From assembly GCF_902806445.1 (NCBI RefSeq), contig NZ_LR760298.1:372001-436000 (forward strand): 64,000 nucleotides of DNA, written 5' to 3'. Shown here piece after piece: positions 24,550 to 33,088 of this stretch. Origin of the DNA: Listeria sp. PSOL-1. GTDB lineage: Bacteria; Bacillota; Bacilli; Lactobacillales; Listeriaceae. Below the pieces are notes generated by a model. The model searched no databases and was not told the origin of the DNA. It saw nothing but the letters and a program-made list of their open reading frames with translations. The position numbers and the translations under genes were made by a program. How positions within the stretch are numbered: position 1 is the first letter of the stretch; each line of letters begins with the position of its first letter.

Positions 24550-25368
24550 TTATTTAAATAAAAAGTCAGCAATGGTATAATCGATGCTTGGAAGCTCATG
24601 CAAGTTGCTATGTGTTGCTTTGCTTCCTCTAATGATCTTTGTTTTGACTTTTTGGTAAGGAAATAATTTTTTTCCATAAAGGACGCTTGATAAATTAACG
24701 ACACCATCACTTTTTGTGCCATTTTTTAAATCACCACCAATGATTAAGACATTGACGTCTTTTGGAATAGCTTTTGATATTTTTTTAGCAAAACGGTTGT
24801 GTAGCAGCTCAGTGTTGTTTAATACAGCTGGAGCAGCACCATTAATATATTCTTCTGGATAAAGAGGAACGCCCAAAAAAATAATATTTTCGACACGTGG
24901 AACATCGGGATTTTTTTCATAAGTAGCGAGATAAGCTGTCCAAGCACCACCACCCATTGAATGTCCGACAGCGTTAAATTTAGTAATGTGTTCTTTTTTC
25001 TTCAAAAATAGCAATGCATTTTTTGTCCAAATCGACTGTTGAATCAGTGTTGCGTGGCTGTTATCAAATATAATATTGATCAATGGGTTTTTTTGCTTTG
25101 TAGAATAGTGGCCAGTCGTGCTGATTTTTCCTTCTGGGCTTACGTGAATCGTAAGCGCTTCTGTGCCCCAATGATATTTTTGTTCAAAGCGCCGAATCAT
25201 CCCATGAAATGTACGATCATTTCCTCGATACCCATGAATAAAAATAGTTGGAATTTTTTTATTTGGTACAACGATTTGTTTGTTAGCAGCATTTAGCTCG
25301 AATAATAGGTAGACCGAGAGCCCTACACAAAAAATAGATACGAATGTAATCATTATTAGGCGTTTCAT
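24550..25368 (-). CDS. Secreted DUF915 alpha/beta hydrolase, paralogue 2
   Basis: A 272-residue homologue of the next gene downstream. Signal or anchor helix LIMITFVSIFCVGLSVYLLF, oxyanion segment PTIFIHGYRG, nucleophile GHSMGG, acidic KSDGVVN and histidine ATHSNLHELPSIDYTI are intact, so both copies should be active. The two differ enough (signal region, middle helices) to suggest an old duplication with different substrates. First gene of the pair; the ribosome binding site is weak. Confidence 0.88.
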   Translation of the reverse strand: MKRLIMITFVSIFCVGLSVYLLFELNAANKQIVVPNKKIPTIFIHGYRGNDRTFHGMIRRFEQKYHWGTEALTIHVSPEGKISTTGHYSTKQKNPLINIIFDNSHATLIQQSIWTKNALLFLKKKEHITKFNAVGHSMGGGAWTAYLATYEKNPDVPRVENIIFLGVPLYPEEYINGAAPAVLNNTELLHNRFAKKISKAIPKDVNVLIIGGDLKNGTKSDGVVNLSSVLYGKKLFPYQKVKTKIIRGSKATHSNLHELPSIDYTIADFLFK

Positions 25369-25443
25369 TTAGTTTCCAACATCCCTTCTTAAGTTTTAAT
25401 TATACATTTTTTTGTAAAAAAACGCTAAAAAAACTGTTATTGA

Positions 25444-25472
25444 TTTTCAACTACCCAAAAAACATGTATACT
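25444..25472 (+). promoter_or_regulatory. Promoter of the DUF4064 gene
   Basis: TTTTCA, a 17-base spacer and TATACT lie 24 bases before the start codon. Confidence 0.5.
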
Positions 25473-25496
25473 TATGAATATAAGGAGGGAAGTATC

Positions 25497-25955
25497 ATGA
25501 TCAAAAGAACTGGAGAAGTTACGCTTTCGGTGATTGGCTTGATCCTTGGTTTACTTTTACAGCTTGGCATGACTATCGTTAGTTTTGCTGTTGTTCGAAT
25601 TACTGATACACAGTCTGGTTTAGACAGCTTTAATAGAAATTATATTAAAGGGCTGCAAGAAGCGAATATAAACCAAGCGGATGTGCCAAGTGCAAGCACA
25701 GTGATTGACGGGGTACATACATTTGCTGGTTTATTTTTAGCTGTTCTTATTATCACGTTTATATTAGGCATTTTAGGTATTATTTTTATTACAAAAAATC
25801 GTAAGCCAGTGCTTGCTGGGGTTATCTTTTTAATTCTAGCTATCCTTATTTTATTCTCGACGCTTTTTGTTGGCTTTATTCCAGCGCTTTTATTCCTTAT
25901 TGCAGCAATTATGTGTTGGGCTAGAAAACCGCGGAATTCATTGGATAATTTTTAA
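25497..25955 (+). CDS. DUF4064 membrane protein
   Basis: A 152-residue protein with four membrane segments; the opening MIKRTGEVTLSVIGLILGLL with a following GMTIVSF is the DUF4064 signature. An extracytoplasmic loop of about 45 residues (SFNRNYIKGLQEANINQ) separates helices 1 and 2. The start at 25497 has AAGGAGGG upstream; the longer frame reading is inside the promoter. Monocistronic with terminator. Function unknown; the family is common in Listeria and Staphylococcus envelopes. Confidence 0.82.
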   Translation: MIKRTGEVTLSVIGLILGLLLQLGMTIVSFAVVRITDTQSGLDSFNRNYIKGLQEANINQADVPSASTVIDGVHTFAGLFLAVLIITFILGILGIIFITKNRKPVLAGVIFLILAILILFSTLFVGFIPALLFLIAAIMCWARKPRNSLDNF

Positions 25956-25956
25956 C

Positions 25957-25995
25957 AAAAGAGAGTTGGATTGATCTTTTATGCCAGCTCTTTTT
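25957..25995 (+). terminator. Terminator of the DUF4064 gene
   Basis: AAAAGAGAGTTGG pairs with CCAGCTCTTTTT (two G-U pairs) across a 14-base loop. Confidence 0.7.
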
Positions 25996-26059
25996 CATTT
26001 TAGCCATTTTTTTAGAAATAATGAAAAAGATCCAGTTGTTTAGGAGGTGCTGTCTTAAA

Positions 26060-26293
26060 ATGAGAACAAAAAGTTGTGCTTTATTGGTTGGCGCAGTACT
26101 TGGAGCGGTTAGCGGAACTTTAGCTTACTCTTTTTTAAAGCAAAAAAGATCAGGTCCTTTCAAAGAGGTCAATCAAATCCGGAGTAAATATGCTGAACAA
26201 ACTGTAAACGAGACTCAAATTGAAGCTGATAAAATGCTTTCAGAAGGTGGGCTTGCAGCAGTTGCTTATGAAAATCAAAAACAAGAAATATAA
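26060..26293 (+). CDS. Small YtxH-like membrane-anchored protein
   Basis: A 77-residue protein with one glycine-rich membrane helix (ALLVGAVLGAVSGTLAYSFL), a basic LKQKR stop and a charged soluble tail (SKYAEQTVNETQIEADKML). The layout resembles YtxH-type general stress proteins, though the match is only in pattern. The ATG at 26060 has GGAGGTG 11 bases upstream, a rather long spacing. It precedes the envelope-stress pair. Function unknown. Confidence 0.65.
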   Translation: MRTKSCALLVGAVLGAVSGTLAYSFLKQKRSGPFKEVNQIRSKYAEQTVNETQIEADKMLSEGGLAAVAYENQKQEI

Positions 26294-26300
26294 TTTATTT

Positions 26301-26340
26301 GTGGGAGGGATTGGCTTACGTCAATTCCCCCTTTTTAGTA
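26301..26340 (+). terminator. Possible terminator
   Basis: An imperfect hairpin between GGGAGGGATTGG and CAATTCCCCC is followed by five T, just after the YtxH-like gene. Confidence 0.45.
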
Positions 26341-26438
26341 TAAGACTCAAGTTGTAGTTTAATTTCCTTCTACAGTTGCTTAAAAAAGTTGTTTAGCCGC
26401 GTTATGATGGATACAGTCAAAGCAAGGAGGGAAAAATT

Positions 26439-26753
26439 ATGAGAGGCTTAATGATTGCAATTTTAGGTGTTATTTTAATAGCTTTAATTTTAACGTTACT
26501 CTGGCCAGCAATTATGGCAGCTATTGGAGCAGTATTGGGCTTTTGGGCCTTCAATAGGCTTCGAATTGCAAAGTCGGCGGTGGATAAAGTGCTTTACAGT
26601 ATATTGCTTGGAATAGGTGCCCTCATTATTTTGGCAAATCTTAAAGGCATTCTTGTTGTTGCAGTTATTGTAGCAATAATTTATTTTCTCATGAAAAATA
26701 GACGAAAAAACAATCATCATAAAAATACGTTTGATTACCCATATACTAAATAA
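26439..26753 (+). CDS. LiaI-like (lmo0954-family) membrane protein
   Basis: A 104-residue membrane protein with three or four hydrophobic segments and a His/Lys/Asn-rich cytoplasmic tail (RRKNNHHKNTF). It directly precedes a PspA-like coiled-coil gene with 15 bases between them, as lmo0954-lmo0955 in Listeria and liaI-liaH in Bacillus, where the membrane protein docks the PspA-like protein at damaged membrane under LiaSR control. Role by homology and context. AAGGAGGG precedes the ATG. A TATGAT -10 box at 26403-26408 has no good -35, consistent with an activator-dependent promoter. Confidence 0.82.
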   Translation: MRGLMIAILGVILIALILTLLWPAIMAAIGAVLGFWAFNRLRIAKSAVDKVLYSILLGIGALIILANLKGILVVAVIVAIIYFLMKNRRKNNHHKNTFDYPYTK

Positions 26754-26768
26754 TTGGAGGAAAAAAAC

Positions 26769-27584
26769 ATGGCAAATCTTTTTGAAAAAATGAAAGAGTG
26801 GAATAAACAATTAGGCCAAAAAATTGAAGAACGTACTGAAAAGCGCCGTAATTCGGTAAGCTATTATATGGATAAAACAAAAGCTGAAATCAAAGAAGCA
26901 GAGCGCATGGTAGAAAAACAACGTGAACTGAAATCCCTTTTTTATAAAGAATACAAAGAAATGGAAACGTATCTTGAAAAACGCCGTCATCAAGCTGTCG
27001 TTGCAAGTGAAGCCGGTGAGGATAAATTAGCTGAATTTGCGAATGAAGAAGTAAAGCAATACGAAGAGCAATTACAAGTAACAAAAGAGCATTATGAGCA
27101 AGCTAAAGAAAGCTTAGAGCAACTCGAGCTGCGCATGCACGAAATGCGCCTTAAGTGGAAAAATCTAAAAACGCAATATTTAGCTGATATTGCTGAAAAA
27201 AATGCTGAAAAAACATCGCAAAAAATGGATAAAGTGATTCATGATATGAGTTGGGGGAGCGTAACTGACTACCATGAAGCGCAAAAACAACGTGATTTAG
27301 TTGATGAAACAAAGAAAAAGGCAGACATGACAAAAGAACTTTCCCAGTCATTTGATGAATTAATGGATGAACTAGAGAAGAAAACAACAAGAAGCAAAGA
27401 AGTGATCAAAGAAAAAGCACAAGATTTCTCGACGATGGTAGATGAAATTATTGAACGAGAAAAAGAGAATTTCAAGAAAAAGGAAAAAGCCTCAATGGAT
27501 GACCTTTTAAATGATTTAGAAAAGCAAGCAAAGAAAAAAGAAAAAGTTTCCGACTCAGAAGAGACGGACGAAAACGATAAATAA
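26769..27584 (+). CDS. PspA/IM30-like coiled-coil protein (LiaH-type)
   Basis: A 271-residue protein that is coiled coil almost throughout. The heptad-rich core and the segment SEAGEDKLAEFANEEVKQYE match the PspA/IM30 pattern in which a paired-helix turn is followed by an A..E...YE helix. It lacks membrane segments, and has a very acidic-basic C-terminus (KKKEKVSDSEETDEND). PspA proteins assemble on stressed membranes and repair or seal them. Partner is the LiaI-like protein just upstream. ATG at 26769 has TTGGAGG upstream. Followed by a strong terminator. Confidence 0.82.
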   Translation: MANLFEKMKEWNKQLGQKIEERTEKRRNSVSYYMDKTKAEIKEAERMVEKQRELKSLFYKEYKEMETYLEKRRHQAVVASEAGEDKLAEFANEEVKQYEEQLQVTKEHYEQAKESLEQLELRMHEMRLKWKNLKTQYLADIAEKNAEKTSQKMDKVIHDMSWGSVTDYHEAQKQRDLVDETKKKADMTKELSQSFDELMDELEKKTTRSKEVIKEKAQDFSTMVDEIIEREKENFKKKEKASMDDLLNDLEKQAKKKEKVSDSEETDENDK

Positions 27585-27591
27585 TCTGCTT

Positions 27592-27623
27592 TTGAACGCA
27601 AATAACTTTTGCGTTCTTTTTTT
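27592..27623 (+). terminator. Terminator of the LiaI/PspA-like operon
   Basis: GAACGCAAA pairs perfectly with TTTGCGTTC around a 5-base loop and runs into seven T. Confidence 0.9.
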
Positions 27624-27645
27624 GAGGGTAAAGAAAAAGTGATGG

Positions 27646-27673
27646 TTGCATTTATAAAAAAAAGCAGTATAAT
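27646..27673 (+). promoter_or_regulatory. Promoter of the nagABR operon
   Basis: TTGCAT, a 16-base spacer and a consensus TATAAT, immediately before the NagR-type operator. Confidence 0.7.
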
Positions 27674-27674
27674 A

Positions 27675-27690
27675 ATTGGTATAGACCGAT
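27675..27690. promoter_or_regulatory. NagR (YvoA) operator
   Basis: ATTGGTATAGACCGAT is a near-perfect dyad matching the known GntR/HutC-family NagR site (ATTGGTATAGACCAAT type). It overlaps the expected transcription start of nagA, so binding would repress until GlcN-6-P or GlcNAc-6-P releases the repressor encoded by the third gene. Confidence 0.8.
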
Positions 27691-27711
27691 TAATAATGAG
27701 GAGGTTATGTA

Positions 27712-28845
27712 ATGATTGTTAAAGTGATTACACATGCGACGATTTATACAGGTAAAAATGTATTAGAGGATGCCTATATTCGCTTTGATTCTCAGATTAA
27801 AGAAGTAGGCACAATGACTAATTTTAAAGCCAATCAGGACGAAGAAGTGATTGATGCTTCTGATAAAATGATCATTCCTGGTTTTATTGATGTGCATTCT
27901 CATGGAGGTTACGGACATGATGCAATGGATGCTGATCCTAAAGCGTTAAAAGAGCAAGTCCGTGGAATGTTAAAAGAGGGGATTACAACATATTTTCCAA
28001 CAACCATGACACAATCACATGAAAATATTGAAAATGCGCTAAAAGTGATTGCTGAAGTAGCAAAAAATGAGCCAATAATTGGTGGGATCCATTTAGAAGG
28101 ACCATTCGTATCAGCTATTTTTAAAGGAGCTCAGCCAGAAAAATATATTCAAGCGCCTGACCTGGATCTATTTAAAAAATGGTTTGACGTATCTGGAGGT
28201 TTAATTAAAGTAGTCACTTATGCACCTGAACATGAAACTTCGCCAGCTTTTGAAGATCTTTGCTATGAACTAGGCGTTGTTCCAAGTGTTGGACATTCAA
28301 ATGATACACGCGAGCATTTGAAAACAAGTAAAGCAACGCATGCCACTCATTTATATAATGCTTGTCACCGCATGACACACCGTGAACCAGGTGTTCCGGG
28401 GCATGTTCTCCTTGAAGATGGTATTCAAGCTGAGCTAATTTGTGATGGCATCCATGTTAACCGTGACATGGTGAAACTGGCTTATAAGATGAAAGGTGCG
28501 CATGGTATATCGCTCATTACTGATTCAATGCGGGCAAAGGGTATGCCAGAAGGGAAATCAGAACTTGGTGGCCAAACGGTTATTGTAAAGGATAAACAAG
28601 CTCGTCTTGAAGATGGAACGCTTGCTGGAAGTGTTTTAACGTACGATGATGCTTTTCGAAATATCATTGAATTTACAGGTTGCACAATTGAAGAAGCGGT
28701 ACTTATGAGTTCCGTTAATCAAGCAACTGAATTCCAATTATCACAAAAAGGCGCACTTCAAGCTGGAAAAGACGCTGATTTTAACATTTTTGATACCGAC
28801 TTAAACTTACTAGAAACCTATTCTTACGGAAGAAAATATTCTTGA
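27712..28845 (+). CDS. nagA: N-acetylglucosamine-6-phosphate deacetylase NagA
   Basis: Removes acetate from GlcNAc-6-P to give GlcN-6-P in cell-wall and amino-sugar recycling. The 377-residue amidohydrolase shows the metal motif DVHSHGGYG, the metal ligand E in HLEGPF, GHSNDT, ATHLYNACH, DGIHV and the catalytic aspartate in LITDSM, so the site is complete. GGAGG precedes the ATG. First gene of nagA-nagB-nagR, with 16 bases to nagB. Under a NagR operator. Confidence 0.96.
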   Translation: MIVKVITHATIYTGKNVLEDAYIRFDSQIKEVGTMTNFKANQDEEVIDASDKMIIPGFIDVHSHGGYGHDAMDADPKALKEQVRGMLKEGITTYFPTTMTQSHENIENALKVIAEVAKNEPIIGGIHLEGPFVSAIFKGAQPEKYIQAPDLDLFKKWFDVSGGLIKVVTYAPEHETSPAFEDLCYELGVVPSVGHSNDTREHLKTSKATHATHLYNACHRMTHREPGVPGHVLLEDGIQAELICDGIHVNRDMVKLAYKMKGAHGISLITDSMRAKGMPEGKSELGGQTVIVKDKQARLEDGTLAGSVLTYDDAFRNIIEFTGCTIEEAVLMSSVNQATEFQLSQKGALQAGKDADFNIFDTDLNLLETYSYGRKYS

Positions 28846-28861
28846 GAGGAAATGATACCAA

Positions 28862-29566
28862 ATGCAACTGATCAAAACAAAAGATAAATTAGAAGGCTCT
28901 TTAAAAGGCCTTGAAATCATCAAGGAAGACATTCAAGCTGGTAAAGTCAATACACTAGGTCTTGCAACTGGAAGCACACCAGAAACATTCTATGCTGAGC
29001 TTATTAAAAGTGATGTAGATACAAGTAAGATCACAACTGTAAACTTAGATGAATACGTAGGCCTTGCAGCTGATGATCTGAACAGCTATCATTACTATAT
29101 GAATGAGCTATTATTTTCAAAAAAAACGTTTAAAGAAAGTTTTTTACCTAATGGGATGGCTGAGGATGCTGACACGGAATGTGCACATTATGAAACGATT
29201 TTAAGCAAGCATCCAGTCGATATTCAAATCCTTGGAATTGGTACAAATGGGCATATTGGTTTCAACGAACCAGGGACTGCGTTTGATTCTTTAACGCATA
29301 AAGTTTTGCTTACAGAATCAACACGCGAAGCAAATAAACGTTATTTTGAACGTGAAGAAGATGTCCCAACACATGCATATTCAATGGGGATTAAATCCAT
29401 TATGAATGCTAAAAAAATCATTCTTTTCGCTTTTGGTAAAAGTAAAGCTGAGGCTATCAAAGAGACCATCAATGGAACGATCGATGTAAACTGCCCTGCT
29501 TCTATCTTGCAAAACCATCCAGATGTAACGATTATTGTTGATGAAGAGGCGGGTTCACTTTTATAA
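28862..29566 (+). CDS. nagB: Glucosamine-6-phosphate deaminase NagB
   Basis: Converts GlcN-6-P to fructose-6-P and ammonia, joining amino-sugar breakdown to glycolysis. The 234 residues carry the phosphate loop LATGSTPETFY, catalytic D in VNLDEYVG, and IGTNGHIGFNEPGTAF, the family signature. It is the short, non-allosteric Gram-positive form (E. coli NagB is longer). Second gene of the operon; GAGAGGAAA precedes the ATG. Confidence 0.96.
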   Translation: MQLIKTKDKLEGSLKGLEIIKEDIQAGKVNTLGLATGSTPETFYAELIKSDVDTSKITTVNLDEYVGLAADDLNSYHYYMNELLFSKKTFKESFLPNGMAEDADTECAHYETILSKHPVDIQILGIGTNGHIGFNEPGTAFDSLTHKVLLTESTREANKRYFEREEDVPTHAYSMGIKSIMNAKKIILFAFGKSKAEAIKETINGTIDVNCPASILQNHPDVTIIVDEEAGSLL

Positions 29567-29582
29567 AAAAGAGGGCTGAAAA

Positions 29583-30302
29583 ATGATCGATAAAAAGTCA
29601 GAAATACCAATTTATATCCAAATTCAGGCAGAAATCAAGCAAAACATTGAAAATGAAGTGTGGAAAGTAGGGGCGGCGATCCCAGCAGAAAGGCACCTTG
29701 CTGAAATGTTTCATGTTAGCCGGATGACTGTAAGACAAGCCATCCAAGGCTTAGTGGATGATAATGTTTTACAACGGCGTGTTGGTGCAGGAACATTTAT
29801 TGCTGAAAAGAAATTAACAGAGCGGCTTGAAGCAGTGACAAGTTTTACTAATTTGATGCGCCAAGAAGGAAAAACGCCTTCAACGCGAATTGTTTCATAC
29901 GGGATTAAACCTGCTAGCACACAAGAACAGATCGCTTTACAACTTCCTAAAAATAGTAATGTAATGAAAATCGAACGGATTAGATATGGTGACCTTGTCC
30001 CCATTTTATTTGAAGTAGCAGCAATTCCAGAAAAAATTGCATCACTTTTAACAAAAGAAGATATTACGCATTCGTTATATCATGCGATTGAATCCAATAT
30101 TGGGCAACCTATTGGCGAAGCAGAACAAACGATGGAGGCAGCACTTGTCTCAGAAAGAATTGCACCCTATTTGGATGTGAAGGTAGGTTCACCAGTGATG
30201 AAGTTAAAACAAATCACGACTTTAGAAGACGGCCGGCCTTTTGAATTTACGCGTTCACAATATGTAGGAAGCAGATTTCAATTTGTGGCGAGAATTAAAT
30301 AA
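29583..30302 (+). CDS. nagR: GntR/HutC-family repressor NagR
   Basis: A 239-residue repressor: N-terminal winged helix (PIYIQIQAEIKQNI, then GAAIPAERHLAEMFHVSRMT and TVRQAIQGL) and a C-terminal UTRA effector domain (residues about 90-235). As the last gene of nagABR, 17 bases after nagB, it fits NagR (YvoA), which binds GlcN-6-P. A matching operator lies upstream of nagA, so the operon is autoregulated. AGAGGG precedes the ATG. A hairpin follows the stop. Confidence 0.92.
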   Translation: MIDKKSEIPIYIQIQAEIKQNIENEVWKVGAAIPAERHLAEMFHVSRMTVRQAIQGLVDDNVLQRRVGAGTFIAEKKLTERLEAVTSFTNLMRQEGKTPSTRIVSYGIKPASTQEQIALQLPKNSNVMKIERIRYGDLVPILFEVAAIPEKIASLLTKEDITHSLYHAIESNIGQPIGEAEQTMEAALVSERIAPYLDVKVGSPVMKLKQITTLEDGRPFEFTRSQYVGSRFQFVARIK

Positions 30303-30317
30303 AGAATCAGTGTCATA

Positions 30318-30370
30318 AAAAATGTAGGAAAATAGCCGCTTTTATCAGGGTATTTTCCTACATTTATTTA
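30318..30370. terminator. Terminator between nagR and the toxin gene
   Basis: AAATGTAGGAAAATA and TATTTTCCTACATTT form a perfect 15-bp stem over 16 bases. It sits between convergent genes and can serve both. Confidence 0.75.
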
Positions 30371-30420
30371 GTATAGGCTTAAATTACTTTAGATATTGTA
30401 GTAGAAATGGAATTAGTGAT

Positions 30421-32979
30421 TTAACTTTTTTGAGGAATTAAGTTCCATATCTGATTGCTACCAAAGCGAGGTAAATAAGTAACGATAGGGCTCCATATTT
30501 TAGTATTAGCAAATTGTAAGTCAAGAACCTGTTCTGGATTATAAAAGCTTCTAATTAAATAGCCACCACTTTTCACACTATATTCAACAATCCAATATGC
30601 TAGTGCATCATTAACATATGAATTGCTTTTACTATCAAAAAGGAGTACTCTACCAGTAGGAAATTGATAGAATAATTCGTTATTGGGAGACCGCATACTG
30701 GAAATCTTATAAGCCTTTTTTTCTTCGTTATATTTAAACATCCAGTCAGTTTCTATACTATTTAAAAAAGTATTTAGCTCGATATAATCGCTAGAAGCTG
30801 CATATATAGCAGATTTGTCATTTACTCTTGTGATAATACTATACACCCCATCTTCAATAGGCTGTTCATCTATACGATTTATTTGCCATTCTTTCTTATA
30901 ACTATTATTTGTGTTATCGGTAAATATTTTTGTTGGATCAGCAAAGTTGCTAAATTGATAATATCCTTGTTCGGTCCGTTCTATTCGCCAATACTGTTCA
31001 TTAAGGTTAAAATCGATAAGTAGAACAGGGTTAGGCGAATAAAGGCCAAAGCTTGTCAACACTAAATTCGGGTCTACTGCATTTTTAATTTTATAGGCCC
31101 TTTTTTGTTCATCATATACAAACTTCCACGTTTGTCCTTCATATTTGCCATTTTGTAAAGTACTTATTTTTGCGTCATGCTCGATGCTAACTGGAGTAAC
31201 TAGTTTATTTTGATCGACGTTACTTTTAATGTAATATTCTCCGTCTTCAAGAATACGAGCATTAACAGGGTTTACTGCCCATTTTTGATTGTTTCCTCCA
31301 TTTTCTGAATAAGCGATGATATTATTTCCATTGTTAGAATCACCATAGGATAGATCAAGAACTATGGATGAATTATAATTTGATTTTAATTGATAATTTC
31401 CATTTTTATCTTGATAAGCTTGCCAATATTGATCGCTGTTTCCTTGATCTGGAAATAGAATTACTTTGTTTGAGCGCTTACTGTCCCATGTTAATACTAA
31501 AGTTTCATTCTTTACGCTTTTAATTTTATAAGCTTTTTTCTGGTTATCATATACAAATTTCCACATCTGTCCATCGGGTTTGCCACGTTGCCAGATTTTT
31601 ATAACGACATCAAGGTTGCTGTAATAATTTGATGTAACTAGTTTATTTTTAGACACCTTACTTTCAATATAGTATTCTCCATCAAGAATAGGAGCATAAT
31701 CAACAGGGGCAAATTTCCATTTTTGGTGCCCTCCACCATTATATGGATAGACTAAAATGGAGTTTCCGTTACGTGGATCTTCGCGTTCTATATCGATTAC
31801 TTTATTTGGATCAGAATAGCTCTTAATCTTATAAGTACCATCTGAAACCTTTTCTAATTTCCAATATTGATCGTTATTTCTCAATTCTGGAAGTGTTTGC
31901 AAGTGATTTTTCTTATTTCTGTCCCACGTTAATATTTTTCCTGGGGCACATCTAATTTTATAAGCTTTTTTCTTGAAATCATATACAAAGGACCATTGTT
32001 GACTTTCTATATTTTTTTGGTTCCAAATTTTCACATTATTATCAGTGGACCCCTGATCTGTAAGTACACTATTTTTATTTATATTACTCTTAATAAAATA
32101 GTTTCCATCTGGAATTCTAGTGGAACTTATTCCTCCTTCTTTAGCTACCGGTTGTACACTACCTTTTTGTTTCATAGGGTCTTTTTCCTCTTCACTAGTA
32201 TAGGAAGCTTTTCTTAATTCACCCTCAGGAGGTCTTTGCCATTGTACAACTTCGATTCCTTCTGGAGCTGTTAATTCAGGTATGCCCGGTCTTTCTAAGA
32301 AAGAAGGGTTGGTTATTATCCGTACTAAGTCTGGAGTATTTCCTGCACCTCTTCTATATTCGCGTACTGAACGAATAAACTCTGGTCTTATCCCACCTGG
32401 AAAGACAATCTCACTTTCGTCTGGATAGGGTGAATCACTTCCTAATGATACATTAGTGTCTATACCGCCAGGGGCGAAGATCTCATATTGATATCTATAT
32501 GGAAATTCCTCACCTGGCATCCATTGTCTGACAATTTGTCCATCAGCATCTACTTCTGGGCGTGTTGTGGATACATAAGGTGTATTATTATAAGTATACT
32601 TACCACTCGCATATTGAAAAAACCCCCATGTGTATCTTTCCATATCATTCGTTTGACGACGTGGTGAAAACCCATTTAGAAATATGTCATCAGGACCTCG
32701 ATTATCATATCTTAGTAGCCGTTCTCTTTCATGGGCGCCATTAACATTACTTCTCCAGTATGGTCCGCCTGCTGGCAATTGAGGGCTCCAAAATACTGTC
32801 ATATAGTTATGAACTGTTCTTACAGCTAGTGCAGCTATAGCGGGAACAGCTGCAGCGCTTACCCCATTTGTACTGTCTAAATTATTATTAGCTAAAGCAG
32901 TATTTGAATTAATAATGAAACAACTAAAAAAAATCGTTAACGTTAATAAAAAAGTAGGTATTATTTTTTTTATATTCAT
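30421..32979 (-). CDS. Secreted pierisin/MTX-like ADP-ribosyltransferase toxin with four ricin-B-like lectin domains
   Basis: An 852-residue protein. A signal peptide ends at TALA (residue 30). Residues about 75-235 look like a pertussis/pierisin-class ADP-ribosyltransferase: R90 in LLRYDNRGPDDIF with GFSPR following, S137-T138-T139 in YVSTTR for the STS motif, EIFAPGGID, and E188-S189-E190 in PDESEIVFPGG for the ExE motif. A charged linker (about 250-287) follows. Residues 288-852 form four beta-trefoils of about 140 residues (288-425, 430-570, 575-702, 708-852); nine of the twelve expected QxW lobe motifs are intact, from QQW 327 to QIW 843. Pierisin-1 and the Bacillus mosquitocidal toxin have the same order and nearly the same length. 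The target (DNA guanine, or a protein arginine) is not predictable here. It follows a secreted carbohydrate-binding-like gene and probably shares its promoter. Confidence 0.85.
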   Translation of the reverse strand: MNIKKIIPTFLLTLTIFFSCFIINSNTALANNNLDSTNGVSAAAVPAIAALAVRTVHNYMTVFWSPQLPAGGPYWRSNVNGAHERERLLRYDNRGPDDIFLNGFSPRRQTNDMERYTWGFFQYASGKYTYNNTPYVSTTRPEVDADGQIVRQWMPGEEFPYRYQYEIFAPGGIDTNVSLGSDSPYPDESEIVFPGGIRPEFIRSVREYRRGAGNTPDLVRIITNPSFLERPGIPELTAPEGIEVVQWQRPPEGELRKASYTSEEEKDPMKQKGSVQPVAKEGGISSTRIPDGNYFIKSNINKNSVLTDQGSTDNNVKIWNQKNIESQQWSFVYDFKKKAYKIRCAPGKILTWDRNKKNHLQTLPELRNNDQYWKLEKVSDGTYKIKSYSDPNKVIDIEREDPRNGNSILVYPYNGGGHQKWKFAPVDYAPILDGEYYIESKVSKNKLVTSNYYSNLDVVIKIWQRGKPDGQMWKFVYDNQKKAYKIKSVKNETLVLTWDSKRSNKVILFPDQGNSDQYWQAYQDKNGNYQLKSNYNSSIVLDLSYGDSNNGNNIIAYSENGGNNQKWAVNPVNARILEDGEYYIKSNVDQNKLVTPVSIEHDAKISTLQNGKYEGQTWKFVYDEQKRAYKIKNAVDPNLVLTSFGLYSPNPVLLIDFNLNEQYWRIERTEQGYYQFSNFADPTKIFTDNTNNSYKKEWQINRIDEQPIEDGVYSIITRVNDKSAIYAASSDYIELNTFLNSIETDWMFKYNEEKKAYKISSMRSPNNELFYQFPTGRVLLFDSKSNSYVNDALAYWIVEYSVKSGGYLIRSFYNPEQVLDLQFANTKIWSPIVTYLPRFGSNQIWNLIPQKS

Positions 32980-33088
32980 TTTTTTCTCCTTTTTTTCGAT
33001 AAAATGAATGACTAAGCTACTTTAAGAATGAATGTTGCCATTTTTTAATTGATGAAACATGCTTAACTATCAAATAAGGTACAACGAA

